Positions 10,800 to 23,050 of a DNA stretch of 64,000 nucleotides are shown piece by piece (position 1 is the stretch's first letter; every line of letters starts with the position of its first letter). A program made the position numbers and the translations under genes. This DNA is from Nageia nagi (taxonomy: Eukaryota > Pinophyta), in assembly GCA_050084985.1 (NCBI GenBank), contig JBITNC010000001.1:180544001-180608000 (forward strand), in the 5' to 3' direction. The notes under the pieces are model-generated. The model was given only the letters and a program-made list of their open reading frames with translations. It was not told the origin of the DNA and ran no database searches.

Positions 10800-12565
10800 T
10801 CTCTGCTCTGTAGGGAAGATATAGTTTCATTAAACCTCCTCCTCCTTGCCGAATTTGGTCTCCCCTGTCACCATCACCTCCACAGGCTGTCCTCTAAATG
10901 CCTCCATGCAGGTCATCCTCCTTCCCATGGTCAAGGTTGATGGCTGCCAACTCTTTGCAAAGTCTTCCTTGTCACTTAAATGCACTTAATTCTTGTTGAC
11001 AACTTGCAAAATAATGCTCTCCCAAAAGGCAATGTATACTCCTTCTTGGTAAGGGAAGGGTTGTCATCACTACTTTACCTATATGCATTTAATTTTTTTT
11101 TGACTTAGGAGTATTTTTAGTGCTTAAGGTAGACAAAGCATTAAAATTGCATGAAGTAGGGGTATGGGTCTCCTATTACAACTTGCACACATATACCTCT
11201 TAGGCATTTAATTTTTTTTTTACTTACTTGCTTACAAGTCAAATTGCTCCCATTAAATGCACTTAGGAGTACTTAGAATATTTTTAATATTTTACTCAAA
11301 ATTGCATGTTTAAAATTACTAAAAGTGCACATGCAATTTTTTAATGCTAACCTCTTAGCATTTTTTGTAAGCATAGTAATTTAGCCTAACCATGCTATTT
11401 TTTTAAGTAAATAAGGGAAAAATTTTACTTAAAATCCATACTTATAAGACAAGTCTTAGCATACAATTTTTTTTAGGGATAAAACTTTAAGTGAAAAGGG
11501 GGGAATTGGTATAATTTTTACTTAAATTTTATCTAGATGCTAGACTTGTGATGCATAAACCTTATCTAGATATTGCATGCTAGACTTGTGATGCATGTCT
11601 CTTTATCTTGAAAATGTGATGCATGTCTCTTATAAACCTTATCTAGATATTGCATGCTAGATTTATGATGCAAGTATTTTTATCTTGTTGAAGAATAAAA
11701 CATGCTTAGGACTTAAATTTTTAATGCATGATGCATGATTACTTAAATTTTTTTTAAGTCATGGAACAATGCATGTTATGAATTAAATGCTAAGTAGGAC
11801 TTAGTTCTTTTTTTAATTCATTAAGTACTTGAATATATTGAGCAAAATATACAAAATGTAAAAGTCCTTTAGGGGTTAGTACAAAACCCATTGGACTTTT
11901 TTAGGTTTTTAAAAGCTCATGTGGATGATGCAATTTTACTTTACTTTATATTTTTGCACAATTTGCTTATACTTGCAAAAACACAAATATTGAAAAGTAA
12001 CCCCTAAAATGAACACATCCGCACGTATTCTTCCACAACATGACTTGTTTGGGGAGCCACAAGGTGAGGACAGGGTAGACTGGAGCCCTTTTAGTCCGAA
12101 GAACCGAGTGGTGGTAAGTCCATCTTAATTGCCCCTAATACCTCTGTTGGATTGGACATAACTCTATTAGGTGGACAGGCATGTGTGTAGTGATACCACA
12201 TGTCCGCACATCCATTCATGGATTATCCTAATAACCTAGGAGAAAAATTGAAAACCTTAATCAAGATAATTAAAATGGCCAGTCCAAGATACATCAGATC
12301 CTTGGAAAATAGTAGGTACTTCTCCTTGTAAGAGTATATCACTGACCAAGGTGAACTAGTTGAGGACTGGTAGTACCTGGGCTCCACCTTGCGGGCATCC
12401 AGGTGAAGGCCTAATTCTACATAAGAAAACAACCCCAACATCATTCATATATGGATCGTGGTTATAAGTTTGCACATGTGGGACATGTTTACTTATGTTT
12501 GATTTGTGTAGATGGAAACTTGTAAAATTTGCATTCTTATTGCATATTTATTTTTTGTACAGACA
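10800..12565 (+). other. AT-rich Copia leader, no gene
   Basis: Contains repeated CTTATCTAGATATTGCATGCTAGA-like stretches (11530-11670) and a segment (about 11860-12480) that is an inverted match to 7960-8690. No protein motif seen. Confidence 0.5.
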
Positions 12566-15500
12566 ATGGTTGAGACCTTCATACCCAAGCACATACTCGA
12601 TGGTTCCAACTACGGCATATGGGAACCTCGTATGAGAGTTGAGTTACAGGCAAGGAAGTTGTGGTAGATAGTAAATGAAGATATAGTTGCTCCTACAGAT
12701 GAGAAGGCCCTTGAAATTTACAACTCAAAGAATGAGTTAGCAACCTCAATGATCTATCATGCAGTTTCAGATGACATCCTTCTCATGATTTCTTCCTTGA
12801 CATCAGCAAAAGAAGCTTGGGACAGACTAAAGAAAATTTACCTTGGGTCCAAATTTTCAAGAAGGTTCACCATTCTACAAAATTTGTTGCAGTATCGTCA
12901 AGGAGAAGATGAAAGTGCCTCAATCTACTTGAACAAAATCATTAACCTTAGGACACAACTGGTTGGCTGTGGGTGCAATTGGATCAATGATGAGTTCATG
13001 GTCTTCATTATTCTTCAAAGCCTCTCTACAAAGTTTAGTAACTTTATCACAGTTATGGAGACTAGGCTCGATGATGAAGAAGATGTTATCTCCCTTGATA
13101 ATCTTTCTAGACTCCTTCTGAAGCATGAGGAAACTTTGAACAACAAAATGTTAAACATTTCTCCAAAGGATAATAGCATTGCTCTAGGAGCAACCAAACT
13201 CCTTTCAAGAAGATGTTCAAACATTATAAATTCAAAGACAACAAATCCTCATCTACCATCAGGAAGCACAACAACTTCAAGCAAAGAAATTACAAAGCTG
13301 GATCAAGCAAACCAACATCGCAGGAAAAGTTTGATGGGAATTATAACTTCTGTGGCATCTTTGGGCACAAAGAGTATGATTGTTGCAAAAAGAAATTTGC
13401 TCAAAAAGGAAAGGGAAATGCAAATGTGAGAAATTTGAATAATAAAAAGAAGAACAAGTATGCTGCTTTTGTTGCCTACTACTCAATGACTCAAACTATT
13501 TCAAATGATTGGATTATTGATTCAGGATGCACTAATCACATGTGTTATGAAAAGGATAAGTTTGAAAATTTTCATAAGTACAATAAGGATACAGTTGTGA
13601 TAGGTGATAATACAGTCCTTGATGTTCAAGGAATAGGGAATGTGAAGATTCATGGAAAGGCGCTTGATAATGTCTTTTATGTGCCTAAGCTAAGGATGAA
13701 TCTTATCTCTGTAATTCAGATTACAAGGACAGGATGCTCATTTGAGTTTACCTCACACTCCTGGTGTGTTAAGAAAGGACTTGCCACTTTGATGAAAGGA
13801 TCAGTAAAGAATGACCTTCATATTGTGGATCAAGTACCTTCAAAGATTTGTCTTGCTATAAATGTGTGTTCAAAAGGTAATCTTTGGCATCAACGATTAG
13901 GGCACCTTAACCATAAGAGTATTCAAGATATGAAAAATCAAGAACTTGTGGAAGGTTTACCTAATATTTCACCCATAATTGGTCTTTGTGAAAGGTGCAT
14001 TCTAGGAAAGATGAATAGGCAAAAGTTTGAAAAGGATAAGGCAACTAGGGCTACTCATCCTCTTCAACTTGTGCATTCATATTTGATGGGTCCATTTCAA
14101 ACTAAGTCTCTAGGGGGAGCTTCTTATGTTCTGACCTTCATTGATGACTACAGTAGGATGACATTTGGTTATCTACTTGAGCACAAGGATCAAACTTTTG
14201 ATCAATTTAAAGACTTCAAGGCACTTGTTGAAAATCAAACTGATTTTAAGATCAAAATGCTGAGATCTGACAATGGGGGTGAATATAATAGTAATGAGTT
14301 TAACAATTATTGTGTTAAACATGGGATCAAGCGGTAATTCACAATCCCATATACCCCTCAGCAAAATGGAGTTGCTGAAAGAAAGAATCGCACCATTATG
14401 GAAATGGCAAGATGCATGTTGGGTAACCTTCCTAGTTTCTTATGGGGAGAAGCTGTTCACACTGCTATTCACACCCTAAATAGGTGTCCTACTAAATCAG
14501 TTGAAGGAAAAACTCCGTATGAAGCATGGATAGGAAAGAAACCTAACATCTCACACTTCAAGGTCTTTGGATGTGATGCATTTGCCTTCATTACCTCAGA
14601 GAAAAGAAAGAAGCTAGACAAAAGATCAGAAAAATGCATCTTTGTGGGGTATGATAATCAGCATAGAGGTTATAGGATCTACTCCTCATCCCATAAAATA
14701 GTCTTCATTTCTAGGGATGTCAAGTTCAATGAACTTCCTGAGGATACAACTTCTCATGCTGAGGTGTCTGATTCAGAAGATTCTATGCCTGCACCTAACT
14801 GGTTGGATGATCATGTAGGGAAGTCACCACAAGAGAAAAATTCTCCAACTCAGAGAATTACTAGAAGTATGACCTTGAATAAATCCTTATTTGCCAAAAT
14901 TGATAATATAAATGAGCCATCAACATTCAAAGAAGCTTCCAAGCAAGAATGTTGGATGGAAGCTATGAAAGTTGAGTATGAGGCACTCATGAAAAATGAA
15001 ACTTGGGATTTGGTTCCTTATCCCAATGAGAAAAATGTAATTGGAAATAAATGGATTTACAAGGTCAAGTACAATTCTGATGGAGAAGTTGAAAAATACA
15101 AAGCAAGGTTAGTGGCCAAAGGATTCACTCAGAAATATGGTATTGATTATGAGGAAACCTTTGCTCCTGTGGCCAAAATGCCTACTGTTAGGATAATCCT
15201 TGCTCTTTCTGCAGCTCAGGGATGGAAAGTTTTCCAACTTGATGTCAAGAGTGCATTTCTCAATGGTGACTTGGATATAGAAATCTACATGAATCAACCA
15301 GAAGGATTTATTCCAGAAGGAAAAGAGTCTCTTGTGTGCAAGCTAAAGAAGTCTTTGTATGGACTTAAACAAGCACCTAGAGCATGGTACAAGAAAATTT
15401 TAGGATTCTTTGCAGATATTGGTTTTTCCAAGTGCTTCTTCGACTCAGATCTCTATGTACTCAATCAGGGAAAAGATGTGGTCTTAATTCTCCTTTATGT

Positions 15501-16461
15501 GGATGATCTTCTCATAATAGGCAATAATATTGAAATCATCCAAGAGTGCATATCCAAACTGAAGGCAACATTTGAAATAACTGATCTAGTTCTATTGCAT
15601 TACTATCTTGGAATGCAAGTATACCAACACAAAGATTGTACTTATCTTAGTCAATCTAAGTATATATCAGACATCTTGAAAAAGTTTCGAATGGAGGAGT
15701 GTAGATATGCTGTAATACCTATTTCTTCTGGAATTGTTGTATCACTGAGCTCAGATTCTCAATTGGTTGATGCTACAGCTTATAGGCAATTGATCAGTAG
15801 TCTTCTGTATCTAACTATCTCTCATCCTGATATTACCTTTGCAGTGAATCTGATGGCACGATTCATGCAAAAACCATATGTTGAACACCTCAATGTTGTG
15901 AAGCAAATCTTGAGGTATGTGGCAGGGACAAAGGATCTTGCTCTTAAGTATTCCAAAGTGCCCTCAATTGTTCTCTTAGGGTTCTCAGATTCTAATTATG
16001 GGGGAGATAGAGATGACAAAAAATCAACCTCTGCATATGTGTTCAGCATTGGTTCAGGTGCTATCTCTTGGGCTTCCAAGAAGCAACCTATTGTGACTCT
16101 TTCTACCACTAAAGCTGAATATCAAGCCATGTCTATTGCCGCCCAAGAAGCTATTTGGTTGAGGCATCTTCTGAATGAAATTGGGTATAAGCAAAATGGC
16201 CCATCTCTTATTTCTTTAGATAATCAATCGGCTATCTCTTTGGCTAAGAATCCTGTGTTCCATCAAAGAACCAAACATGTGGAAATCCAAGCCCATTTTA
16301 TCAGGGAGAAGGTTCTAGATGACATCATACACTTGGAGTATTGTCCATCTACTAAAAACTTCACTGATCTATTCACCAAGCCCCTTCCTGAAGCTCAGTT
16401 CAGCAAGCTTAGGTATTCTCTCAGGTTGGTGAAGTTGCCCTCAAGGGGGAGTGAAGTTTGA
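12566..16461 (+). pseudogene. Copia gag-pol polyprotein, lightly damaged
   Basis: Gag starts MVETFIPKHILDG at 12566, with a retrotransposon-gag domain through about 13130 and a knuckle CGIFGHKEYDC whose first Cys is Tyr. Protease shows WIIDSGCTNHM (about 13513). GAG-pre-integrase shows LWHQRLGHLNHKS; integrase ends its core with RSDNGGEY and ERKNRT. Reverse transcriptase has LDVKSAFLNG and YVDD (about 15498); RNase H keeps SDSNYGGD, TTKAEY and DNQSA, and the frame ends at TGA 16459-16461. Lesions: TAG at 12665-12667 (gag codon 34), a 1-bp loss near 13198 shifting gag to pol, Tyr for the first integrase Asp (14080-14082) and TAA at 14335-14337. The frame from 14398 to 16461 is open for 687 codons. 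Confidence 0.93.
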
Positions 16462-16534
16462 ACCTTTGTTAATGATGACAACTTCACCTCTAAGAGGCTC
16501 TTTTGTTGTTATATAGCATGTGTTGATTATGATA

Positions 16535-16975
16535 TACCTCTGTGGTAAGTTTGCTCTGCATGACAAACTTGTTGTACATTTTTATACCTCCATGGTAAGT
16601 TTGCTCTACGTGACAAACTTGTTGTACATTTTATACCTCCGTGGTGAGTTTGCTCTATGTGAGAAACTCATTGTACAATTTTTGAGCATATAATTAATAT
16701 ACCTCTATGGTAAGTTCACTCTACGTGATGAACTTGTTGTACATTCTATACCTCCATGGTGAGTTTGCTCTGCGTGAGAAACTTGTTGTACAATTTTGAT
16801 GCTCTATACCTCCGTGGTGAGTTTACTCTATGTGAGAAACTCATTGTACAATATTTGAGCATATAATTAATATACCTGCATGGTAAGTTTGCTCTACGTG
16901 ATGAACTTGTTGTACATTCTATACCCCCGTGGTGAGTTTGCTCTGCTTGAGAAACTCGTTGTACAATTTTTATGC
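16535..16975 (+). repeat. Eight 49-66 bp repeats with covarying hairpins in Copia 3' UTR
   Basis: Units start with TACCTCnGTGG or a variant at 16535, 16585, 16634, 16700, 16749, 16807, 16873 and 16922. Each holds a short inverted repeat around a CTCTRCGTGA-like loop. Stems vary together: AAGTTTG with CAAACTT (units 1, 2), GAGTTT with AAACTC (3, 6, 8), AAGTTCA with TGAACTT (4). Units 5 and 7 are imperfect. The block lies between the pol stop and the polypurine tract. Confidence 0.85.
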
Positions 16976-17440
16976 TCTATTAATAATCAACACATGTCTA
17001 TATACAACAGGTGACTATGAGTGATGGCTTGGCATCTCCGTGATAACTTATAGTGCACCATTAATTAGTTATTTATAAGATAGCATTATTTGATTCTCTT
17101 ATTTGAATATATGATGCATCTAACTAATTTTGTTCATAAGTTGCTTGTAGCATGCAGGATCTTCTTTAGAAATGCAGGTTACTCACCTTGTGAAAGCAAG
17201 CTCATGGAGACTCACATGTCAGCTTAAAGTTGATCGACTACTATGTACAGTGAAACCAGTTGTGGTTAATGATTGTATTGTAAACCATTTTGTCAAATGG
17301 TAATGTAGTGAGTCTCATACTAGTTATCAAAAAGATTCTCAAATATGTAAATGTTCTCATCTCCACTTGTATCTCTATGGAGGAGAACTCTCTCTTACTC
17401 TCTCTCTTCTTTCTTCTACGCTCTATCCCAATATTGCATT

Positions 17441-17449
17441 AAGGGGGAA
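17441..17449 (+). promoter_or_regulatory. Polypurine tract of nested Copia
   Basis: AAGGGGGAA directly precedes the 3' LTR. The wider CCCAATATTGCATTAAGGGG block is shared with all minus-strand relatives in the window. Confidence 0.85.
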
Positions 17450-17952
17450 TGTTAGAATTTGTAATGAAATATTGTGAATATCTAAACTCCTTGTAAGTTC
17501 AATTAATCACTTAAAGGATATGTAGATATCTTAAGGGATTAATTGAATTCTTTATTATGTGTGGACTTTGACCTAACCATGGGGTTAGTTGGTAGGTTAA
17601 AGTTAGGTCACACATTTATTGTAACCCTAACCTAACCCTTGGGTTAAAGGGAGGTTAGGGAGGTGCTCTTAAGCTATAAATAGAGGGCCTCTCCTCTTGT
17701 AAACACATCTAAGTTTTGAGTAAGATTACTCTACTAGGTTGTGTAGGAGAGAGCAAGAGAAAAGTTGTAAGAGAGGCATAGATTGAGAATAGAGAACTAG
17801 TTGTGGATGTACTCCCAAGGAGGGAGGAACCACATTATATTGGTGTCATATTGTGTGAATGTGTTAGTAGCTTGTAGATGTTGCATGTTGAATGTGATTG
17901 AGCTTTCTATAGTCTTGGACCTTTGGGAATTAGAGTAGTGCTAATTCTCACA
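17450..17952 (+). repeat. 3' LTR of nested Copia
   Basis: Matches 8718-9221 with seven substitutions and a one-base deletion by eye, mostly transitions. It ends CTAATTCTCACA, followed by AAGAG. Confidence 0.95.
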
Positions 17953-20323
17953 AAGAGCATACATCAATCCCGTAAGTATAAATATGCATCATTACCTTAA
18001 AAAAATATGCATCAATCCAAAAAAGTAATCTTACATATTTCTTCATAAGAACTAAAATTTAAGAGGCATAATCATGCATTTTTAAATCATAAGCATGCAT
18101 ATTCAAAAATTTTAAGTCCTAAGCATATATTTTTTACTTAAAAATATTTAACTTAAGCTTTTACCAAAAATTAAGTTGTAAGAAACTATTAGGAATGCAT
18201 AAAATTTTAAGTAAAATACACAACAACTCTTCCCCCTTTTTACTTAAAACCAAAAGGGTAATACAAGAATGAGGGCATAAAGAGAAAATAGGTGCATATA
18301 GAATATATATATATATATATTGTGGTGTTATTGTTTTATGTGAGGGGAAATATAGTTACCTTGGAAGGAAAGTAACAATGCCAAGTTCAATAAAAAATTA
18401 TGTGCACTTTATAAGAGAAAGAGGGATGAGAACATCATGTGTATCATAGACACGAAAAAGGAAAACCTTTGTCCAATGTGCAATGTTGCAATCTTCAAAT
18501 TAGATTAAACAAATGAGTGGATGAATGATCATTCATCAAGGTAAGTGGTGTGTCTCTAAAGTGGGATTGAAAATAGAGAGTAATTCTTCTAGTTGTAACA
18601 ACAAACCAACACATTCAGCTCATCTATTTAGACATTTCATGCTAAAGGACAATTCAAATTTTGGGTTTTTAAGGTCTAGAAGATGACATGGTAGGTAGCA
18701 TAAAAAGTAAATCATCATCAAGATTGTAAGAGGGTAAGCTTTAGCAATGTAATGGTCAACATGTTACCTACTCATGGTGTTAGGTTGAACGGGCATTTGG
18801 ATAGGACCAAGATGTGCAACATAAGAAGTACACATGGTAGGTGAGAATAGGTGAGCGATGGAGCAAGGGTGTAGACTCTCTATGCATTGGAAGTGATAGT
18901 CCAAGCATGCAATGATCTACAAGAGTAGGTAGGCAAAGTATAAAACACATCATAAAAGTCATGCAACATGTTTCGATCTTCTAGCTGAGAAGTTAGCACT
19001 CTTAAATGCATCATAATAGGGATGATCATGATATTCAAGATCAATATGAGAAACCTCCAATTCCTATGAATCCATGACCAAGTAAATGTAAAACCTAGAG
19101 ACTTCATAAATGTTAATACTACACAGCATAGGATGGTTGCTATCAAGTACACTAGGCATTGCTTAAGCATTTGGATTCTTTTAAAGCTGACCATGGCTTC
19201 CACTTTCTCCAAGCTATGCATTAGGTAGGTTTGAGAATAAAATTACATTAAAAGAAATTGGGCATAGGATTTGCAGTAAGAAAGATCTCCATAACAAGGT
19301 TGTAATCAGAGTAGATGAGAAGTAATACTATATCTAGATGAGCCAATTGATAGTGTGGTCTGCTTGCAACATGGGAGAAGAGGTGGCGATGAAACATGCT
19401 GCCATGATAGAGGAAGAGTGTATGAGAATATCAATTAATTTAATTACAATAATTATGGTATTAATCATGTTATGAGGTGAATCCCAAGATTTTTGGAGAG
19501 AGGCTAATAGAAAACATCCTCGTATCCATAAAAAATCTTCTCTAAGAATGCTTGTGGTAGCCAATACAAAAATGAAGTGATGCTCATTGAGGGCCTTGGT
19601 AGTAGCAGTCATGTTATGCTAGTGGAGGTGGTACCCATTTGCAACAAATACAATGCTAATCATTTGTAAGGGTAGCAGGTCACATGGTGGAGGAGTAATT
19701 ATGCTTTGCAGGGCATCATTGACATGTTTTTATTTATTTTTATTGAATTGAGTATAGGGGTATGCCATGAAATTGTGTAACCAAAATATTATTTTTGTAA
19801 AATAATTGCTCCTTCCTCTTTTGTTTAATTTTGTATTTACCAACTATAGCCAAATATTTTTTAAATAAAACAAGTCTATAAATTTCGTATACCACATTAA
19901 AAAATGGTCTCAACAAATAAACCAAATGTAAAGATAAAGAAGCTTTACAAAGAAAATGGGAAGTAAACAATGTTAATACTATAACATTATTGGAAGTAAA
20001 CTAACATTCACATAAAGTGTTAGTTTAACCACAAAATATGGTAATAATATCAATATAAGTCATAATAAGCAAATTTTTAAAATCACATAAAATGTTCCAA
20101 AAAAATTTGCAAAAGAGAAGGCGTTAAGAACTAGAAGCTAACAACATATGGTTAGTATCATAGTAATCCAAAATCAACAAAATAAGGAGATTATAACTTC
20201 CAACCTATTTACCTCACAAAGAGTAATGCAAAAAATGAGTATGAGCCTTCAAGTTGAAAATGAAGCCTCAAAGATGAAGATGTAGAGCCTTAATGCCAAG
20301 GATGTGAAGAGGGGCCTTCAAGT
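17953..20323 (-). other. Outer element leader, PBS-proximal part
   Basis: Continues the leader interrupted at 8717. It has AT-rich blocks shared with 31700-32300 and an (AT)n stretch at 18303-18320. Two minus-strand open frames (18880-19221, 113 codons; 19334-19612, 92 codons) show no motif I recognise. The first 340 bp of leader next to the PBS (about 19980-20323) match 33590-33790. Confidence 0.5.
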
Positions 20324-20336
20324 AGCTCTGATACCA
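20324..20336 (-). promoter_or_regulatory. Primer-binding site of outer element
   Basis: AGCTCTGATACCA is the complement of TGGTATCAGAGCT, an exact tRNA-iMet-type Copia PBS, three bases from the LTR at 20340. Confidence 0.85.
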
Positions 20337-20339
20337 ATT

Positions 20340-20816
20340 TGAAGTAACTAATACTAATAAGATAATTTTTAAACTACCAAGATCATATGAAAGCTCATAA
20401 TTACATCTAAAAAATACACAAAGCAATCTCACAACACAAGATGTAAAGTGGTTCCTCCAACTAGGAGTACATCCACTAATTAGATCTTTACTTCTTTTAC
20501 AAATACAACTCTCTTACAATTCGCATAATCTCAAATCCTACACTTCTATCCTATAGCATATTCTTACTCCACAATTGGTATGTCATAATAAAGAGAGATC
20601 CTTCTATTTATAGGACAAAATCTCTCTTTGGATGACCTAAGCATGACATGCACATCTTTGACCCAAGGAACATGCGCATGACTTGGAGTGTAGGATATGT
20701 TACATTATTATATTCACTAAAATACTTAAGGCATCAAATAATACCCTTAAGTATTAGTTAATTTACATAGAAGATTTAATACATCCTTTTACAATAATGC
20801 ATTATACATTCCAACA
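20340..20816 (-). repeat. 5' LTR of outer element
   Basis: Starts TGAAGTAACTAATAC and ends CATTCCAACA. It pairs with 2402-2868 and is followed by the CACAA duplication at 20817-20821. Confidence 0.85.
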
Positions 20817-20821
20817 CACAA

Positions 20822-21080
20822 CTCTCCTTATAAATTTATAGATTGGGGGGTGAGAGTTTTGAACCACTTGGTTGCTTTACCTTCAAAAGAGTGTGACAAT
20901 AACCTTATCATCATAGTTTCATTAGTGATGTCAAGGCTTGAAGATAACAATTATACATCTTGATAGTACTCATATAGCATCTTTTTATAGCCATCATACT
21001 TAGGCAAAAATTTAAACATTGCTTGAAGTATAGGTGGTGAATTAGCAGCTACAACCAAAGGATGATTATTATTCTAGGTA
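20822..21080 (-). pseudogene. gypsy A gag, N-terminal part
   Basis: Minus-strand reading gives AMFKFLPKYDGYKK, then DITNETMMIRLLSHSFEG and KATKWF, the conserved start of a plant gypsy gag domain (LPKFDG, DITNEDVxMRLF, SLEGxAxKW). Two stops interrupt it. It continues in 2396-1900 once the 18.4-kb insertion is removed. Confidence 0.65.
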
Positions 21081-22583
21081 GAAAAATCTATTGATTGAGC
21101 CATACTTGTAGAATGTATAGGAGGCAAAGGATTTTTTGGGAATGAGTCAAATACAACTAACAAAGGTGTATCCCTTAAAGGGATCAAAGGAGACACAATC
21201 CAAGATATCTTTCATCTAGTCCTCCTATAGAGAAGTGATAGCTCTTGAAATCTAGGTTATATAAGGGAATTTTTGGCACTAATTCTAGTTAGTCTACATT
21301 TTAAAGGTGTTAGGGTTCAAAAAAAAAAATTGGTTGATACCAAATTTGCTAATAAGGTTACAAAAACCTTGTAATATTGAAGGATCAATTTGATAACCCA
21401 TCAGATGAGGCTATCAAGCCTAATAATGCCCGCTAAAGATGAAATTTAGCTTGGATCCCATTGGGCATAGCCAACTGGCTACTATTGATTGGTATAGCAT
21501 AACATCAAGGGTTTGGTCTGGTCATGTTCTCCATTTCCTACAATGGTAGGTTCTTTGAAAGAGAAAAAGGTGGTGGGGATGCACTCATGTTGGTTTTCTA
21601 CTCAATCTTTGATTTATATGCTGATTTCTATTTATGTTTAAGGTCAAAAGTAATAGCAAAGGAATAAAAAGGTAAAGAGTTATAGGAAAGAAACAAGTAT
21701 ATAAACAACTAAAATAGAAATTTACAACCCAAGCATTGCAGCATAGGTAATAATCCATAGCCAAGATTAAGAATAGTAGACTATCTTACACTTGGGGTCT
21801 CGCAATCATAATGCATAGCCATAGTTTGAAGAAGACATTCCACACATAACATTCACAAAAGTAATAACAACCACTTTTTGCAAGAGGGAAAAGCATTATC
21901 TAGTTGCATTGTCATATATAATTGCTTTTATAGATTAGTGTAAATTTGTTAAAATGTTCAACCTTCTTAATTTTTAAAAACTAGCTATTTATACAACTCC
22001 CCCCTTCATTGGCTAGTTGAATCTCATTAATGTACATTACTACTAGCATTGAATAAAGCAACTACAATAGCACTATTTACATAAATGTTACAATTGTGCT
22101 AGATTATATAGTGAACAAGTACTAATTAACATCAACTATCTAAACTATCTAAGGATTTGTAACTTCTAGTCAACAATGTCCATAGAGCTGCAATCTTTCT
22201 AACATGTTATTAACTATTCCTTCCTTGGCCTTGTAGCTAATTAAATATAACACTATCGCTAATTGAAGGTAGCACTAGAGCTAATTGAGTAGTTATTTTA
22301 TTGCACACTAATTGGTATGATTTGGTTGTATGCTTTATTAGCCTCCATTCACTTCTTTGTAATCTTTATGATCTACTATTAATATTAGTAATTAGAGTAA
22401 TGATGGTTGGTAGACATTATGTTTACTTGAATCAAGAAGAATTGTCATTATTATGTGGAAATGAGTTGGCATTGATACATTAACAAGCTTTAAGGGTCAA
22501 ACACTTAAGATGAAATGGACCTGAGTGTTCTTTCTCATGCACTACTCTTTTACTCACTTGGCAAGCTCTATGTTCTTCTTTCG
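21081..22583. other. No gene; probable gypsy A 5' region
   Basis: AT-rich DNA upstream (minus strand) of gypsy A gag. It presumably holds the leader and LTR of that element, but I could not fix LTR ends or a PBS. The 60-codon frame at 22301-22483 has no recognisable motif. Confidence 0.35.
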
Positions 22584-23050
22584 GGCTCTATTGATGATTT
22601 GGTTCTTTCAAAACCCACTAATTTTATCTAAAACTTATGATGTTATCCTTAAAAATCCCTAGGCTCTATCAATGATCTAGTTCTTCTGAGACCCATTGAT
22701 ATTAGCTAAAACTTATGATATCATCATTCAAAATCCTATAGCTTTATCGATGATCTGGTTCTTCTAGAATCCATTAATTTTAGCTGAAACTCATGATGTC
22801 ATCTTCCAAAATCCTTATGATCTATTGATTATTTGGTTCTTTTGGGACTCATTGATTTTAGCCAAAACTCATGATTTCATCTTCTAAGATGGGTAGGCTC
22901 TATAGAACTTTTAATTTCTTTGAGACTTGCTAATTTTCACAGAAAAAGGTGATGTCACCTTCTAAAATCACTGGGCTCTATTGATATTCTTAAAAACTTT
23001 GCATCCACTACTACCTACTGATTTTGATCAAAAATATGATTTCATGCTTC
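22584..23050. repeat. 78-bp tandem repeat, six units
   Basis: GGCTCTAT-like starts at 22584, 22662, 22740, 22818, 22896 and 22974, an exact 78-bp spacing. Each unit includes a TTGATGATYTGGTTCTT block and an AACTCATGATGTCATCTTC block. The units have diverged by substitution but not in length, so the array is old but has not slipped. Confidence 0.9.

Larger units (their letters stand above)
8718..17952 (+). mobile_element. Nested Ty1/Copia retrotransposon, near-complete, with PPR gene cargo in its leader
   Basis: A 9235-bp plus-strand element with 504-bp and 503-bp LTRs, TG...CA ends and a perfect AAGAG duplication. Order: 5' LTR, tRNA-iMet-type PBS, 3.3-kb leader with PPR gene remnants, gag-pol (12566-16461), repeat-rich 3' UTR, polypurine tract, 3' LTR. 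By eye the LTRs differ by seven substitutions and one indel, so it is the youngest insertion resolved here. It is not autonomous any more: gag has a stop and a frameshift, and integrase has a stop and a lost catalytic Asp. It sits in opposite orientation to its host element, to which its leader and 3' UTR are related, although the LTRs differ in much of their length. Confidence 0.95.
2402..20816 (-). mobile_element. Outer Copia-type LTR element without gag-pol (non-autonomous), carrying a nested element
   Basis: A minus-strand LTR retrotransposon with LTRs 2402-2868 and 20340-20816, PBS at 20324-20336, a polypurine tract next to the left LTR and CACAA target duplications. Removing the nested plus-strand Copia (8718-17957) leaves about 9.2 kb. 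LTRs, leader (7951-8717 plus 17953-20323) and 3' UTR match the minus-strand Copia elements at 25773-34298 and 42279-47574. Homology to the end of their pol is seen only around 5550-5610 (the FTKPLPEA region) and then breaks off. From about 5615 to 7950 the expected gag-pol is absent and replaced by sequence I cannot identify. It must have relied on proteins made by relatives to move. Confidence 0.8.

Noticed and set aside
18300-18322. (AT)n microsatellite
   Set aside because: Ordinary dinucleotide repeat in a retroelement leader.
18880-19612. Minus-strand frames of 113 and 92 codons as captured PPR or other host protein
   Set aside because: I looked for xxVSWxxMI motifs and found none convincing; the composition looks like chance open frames.
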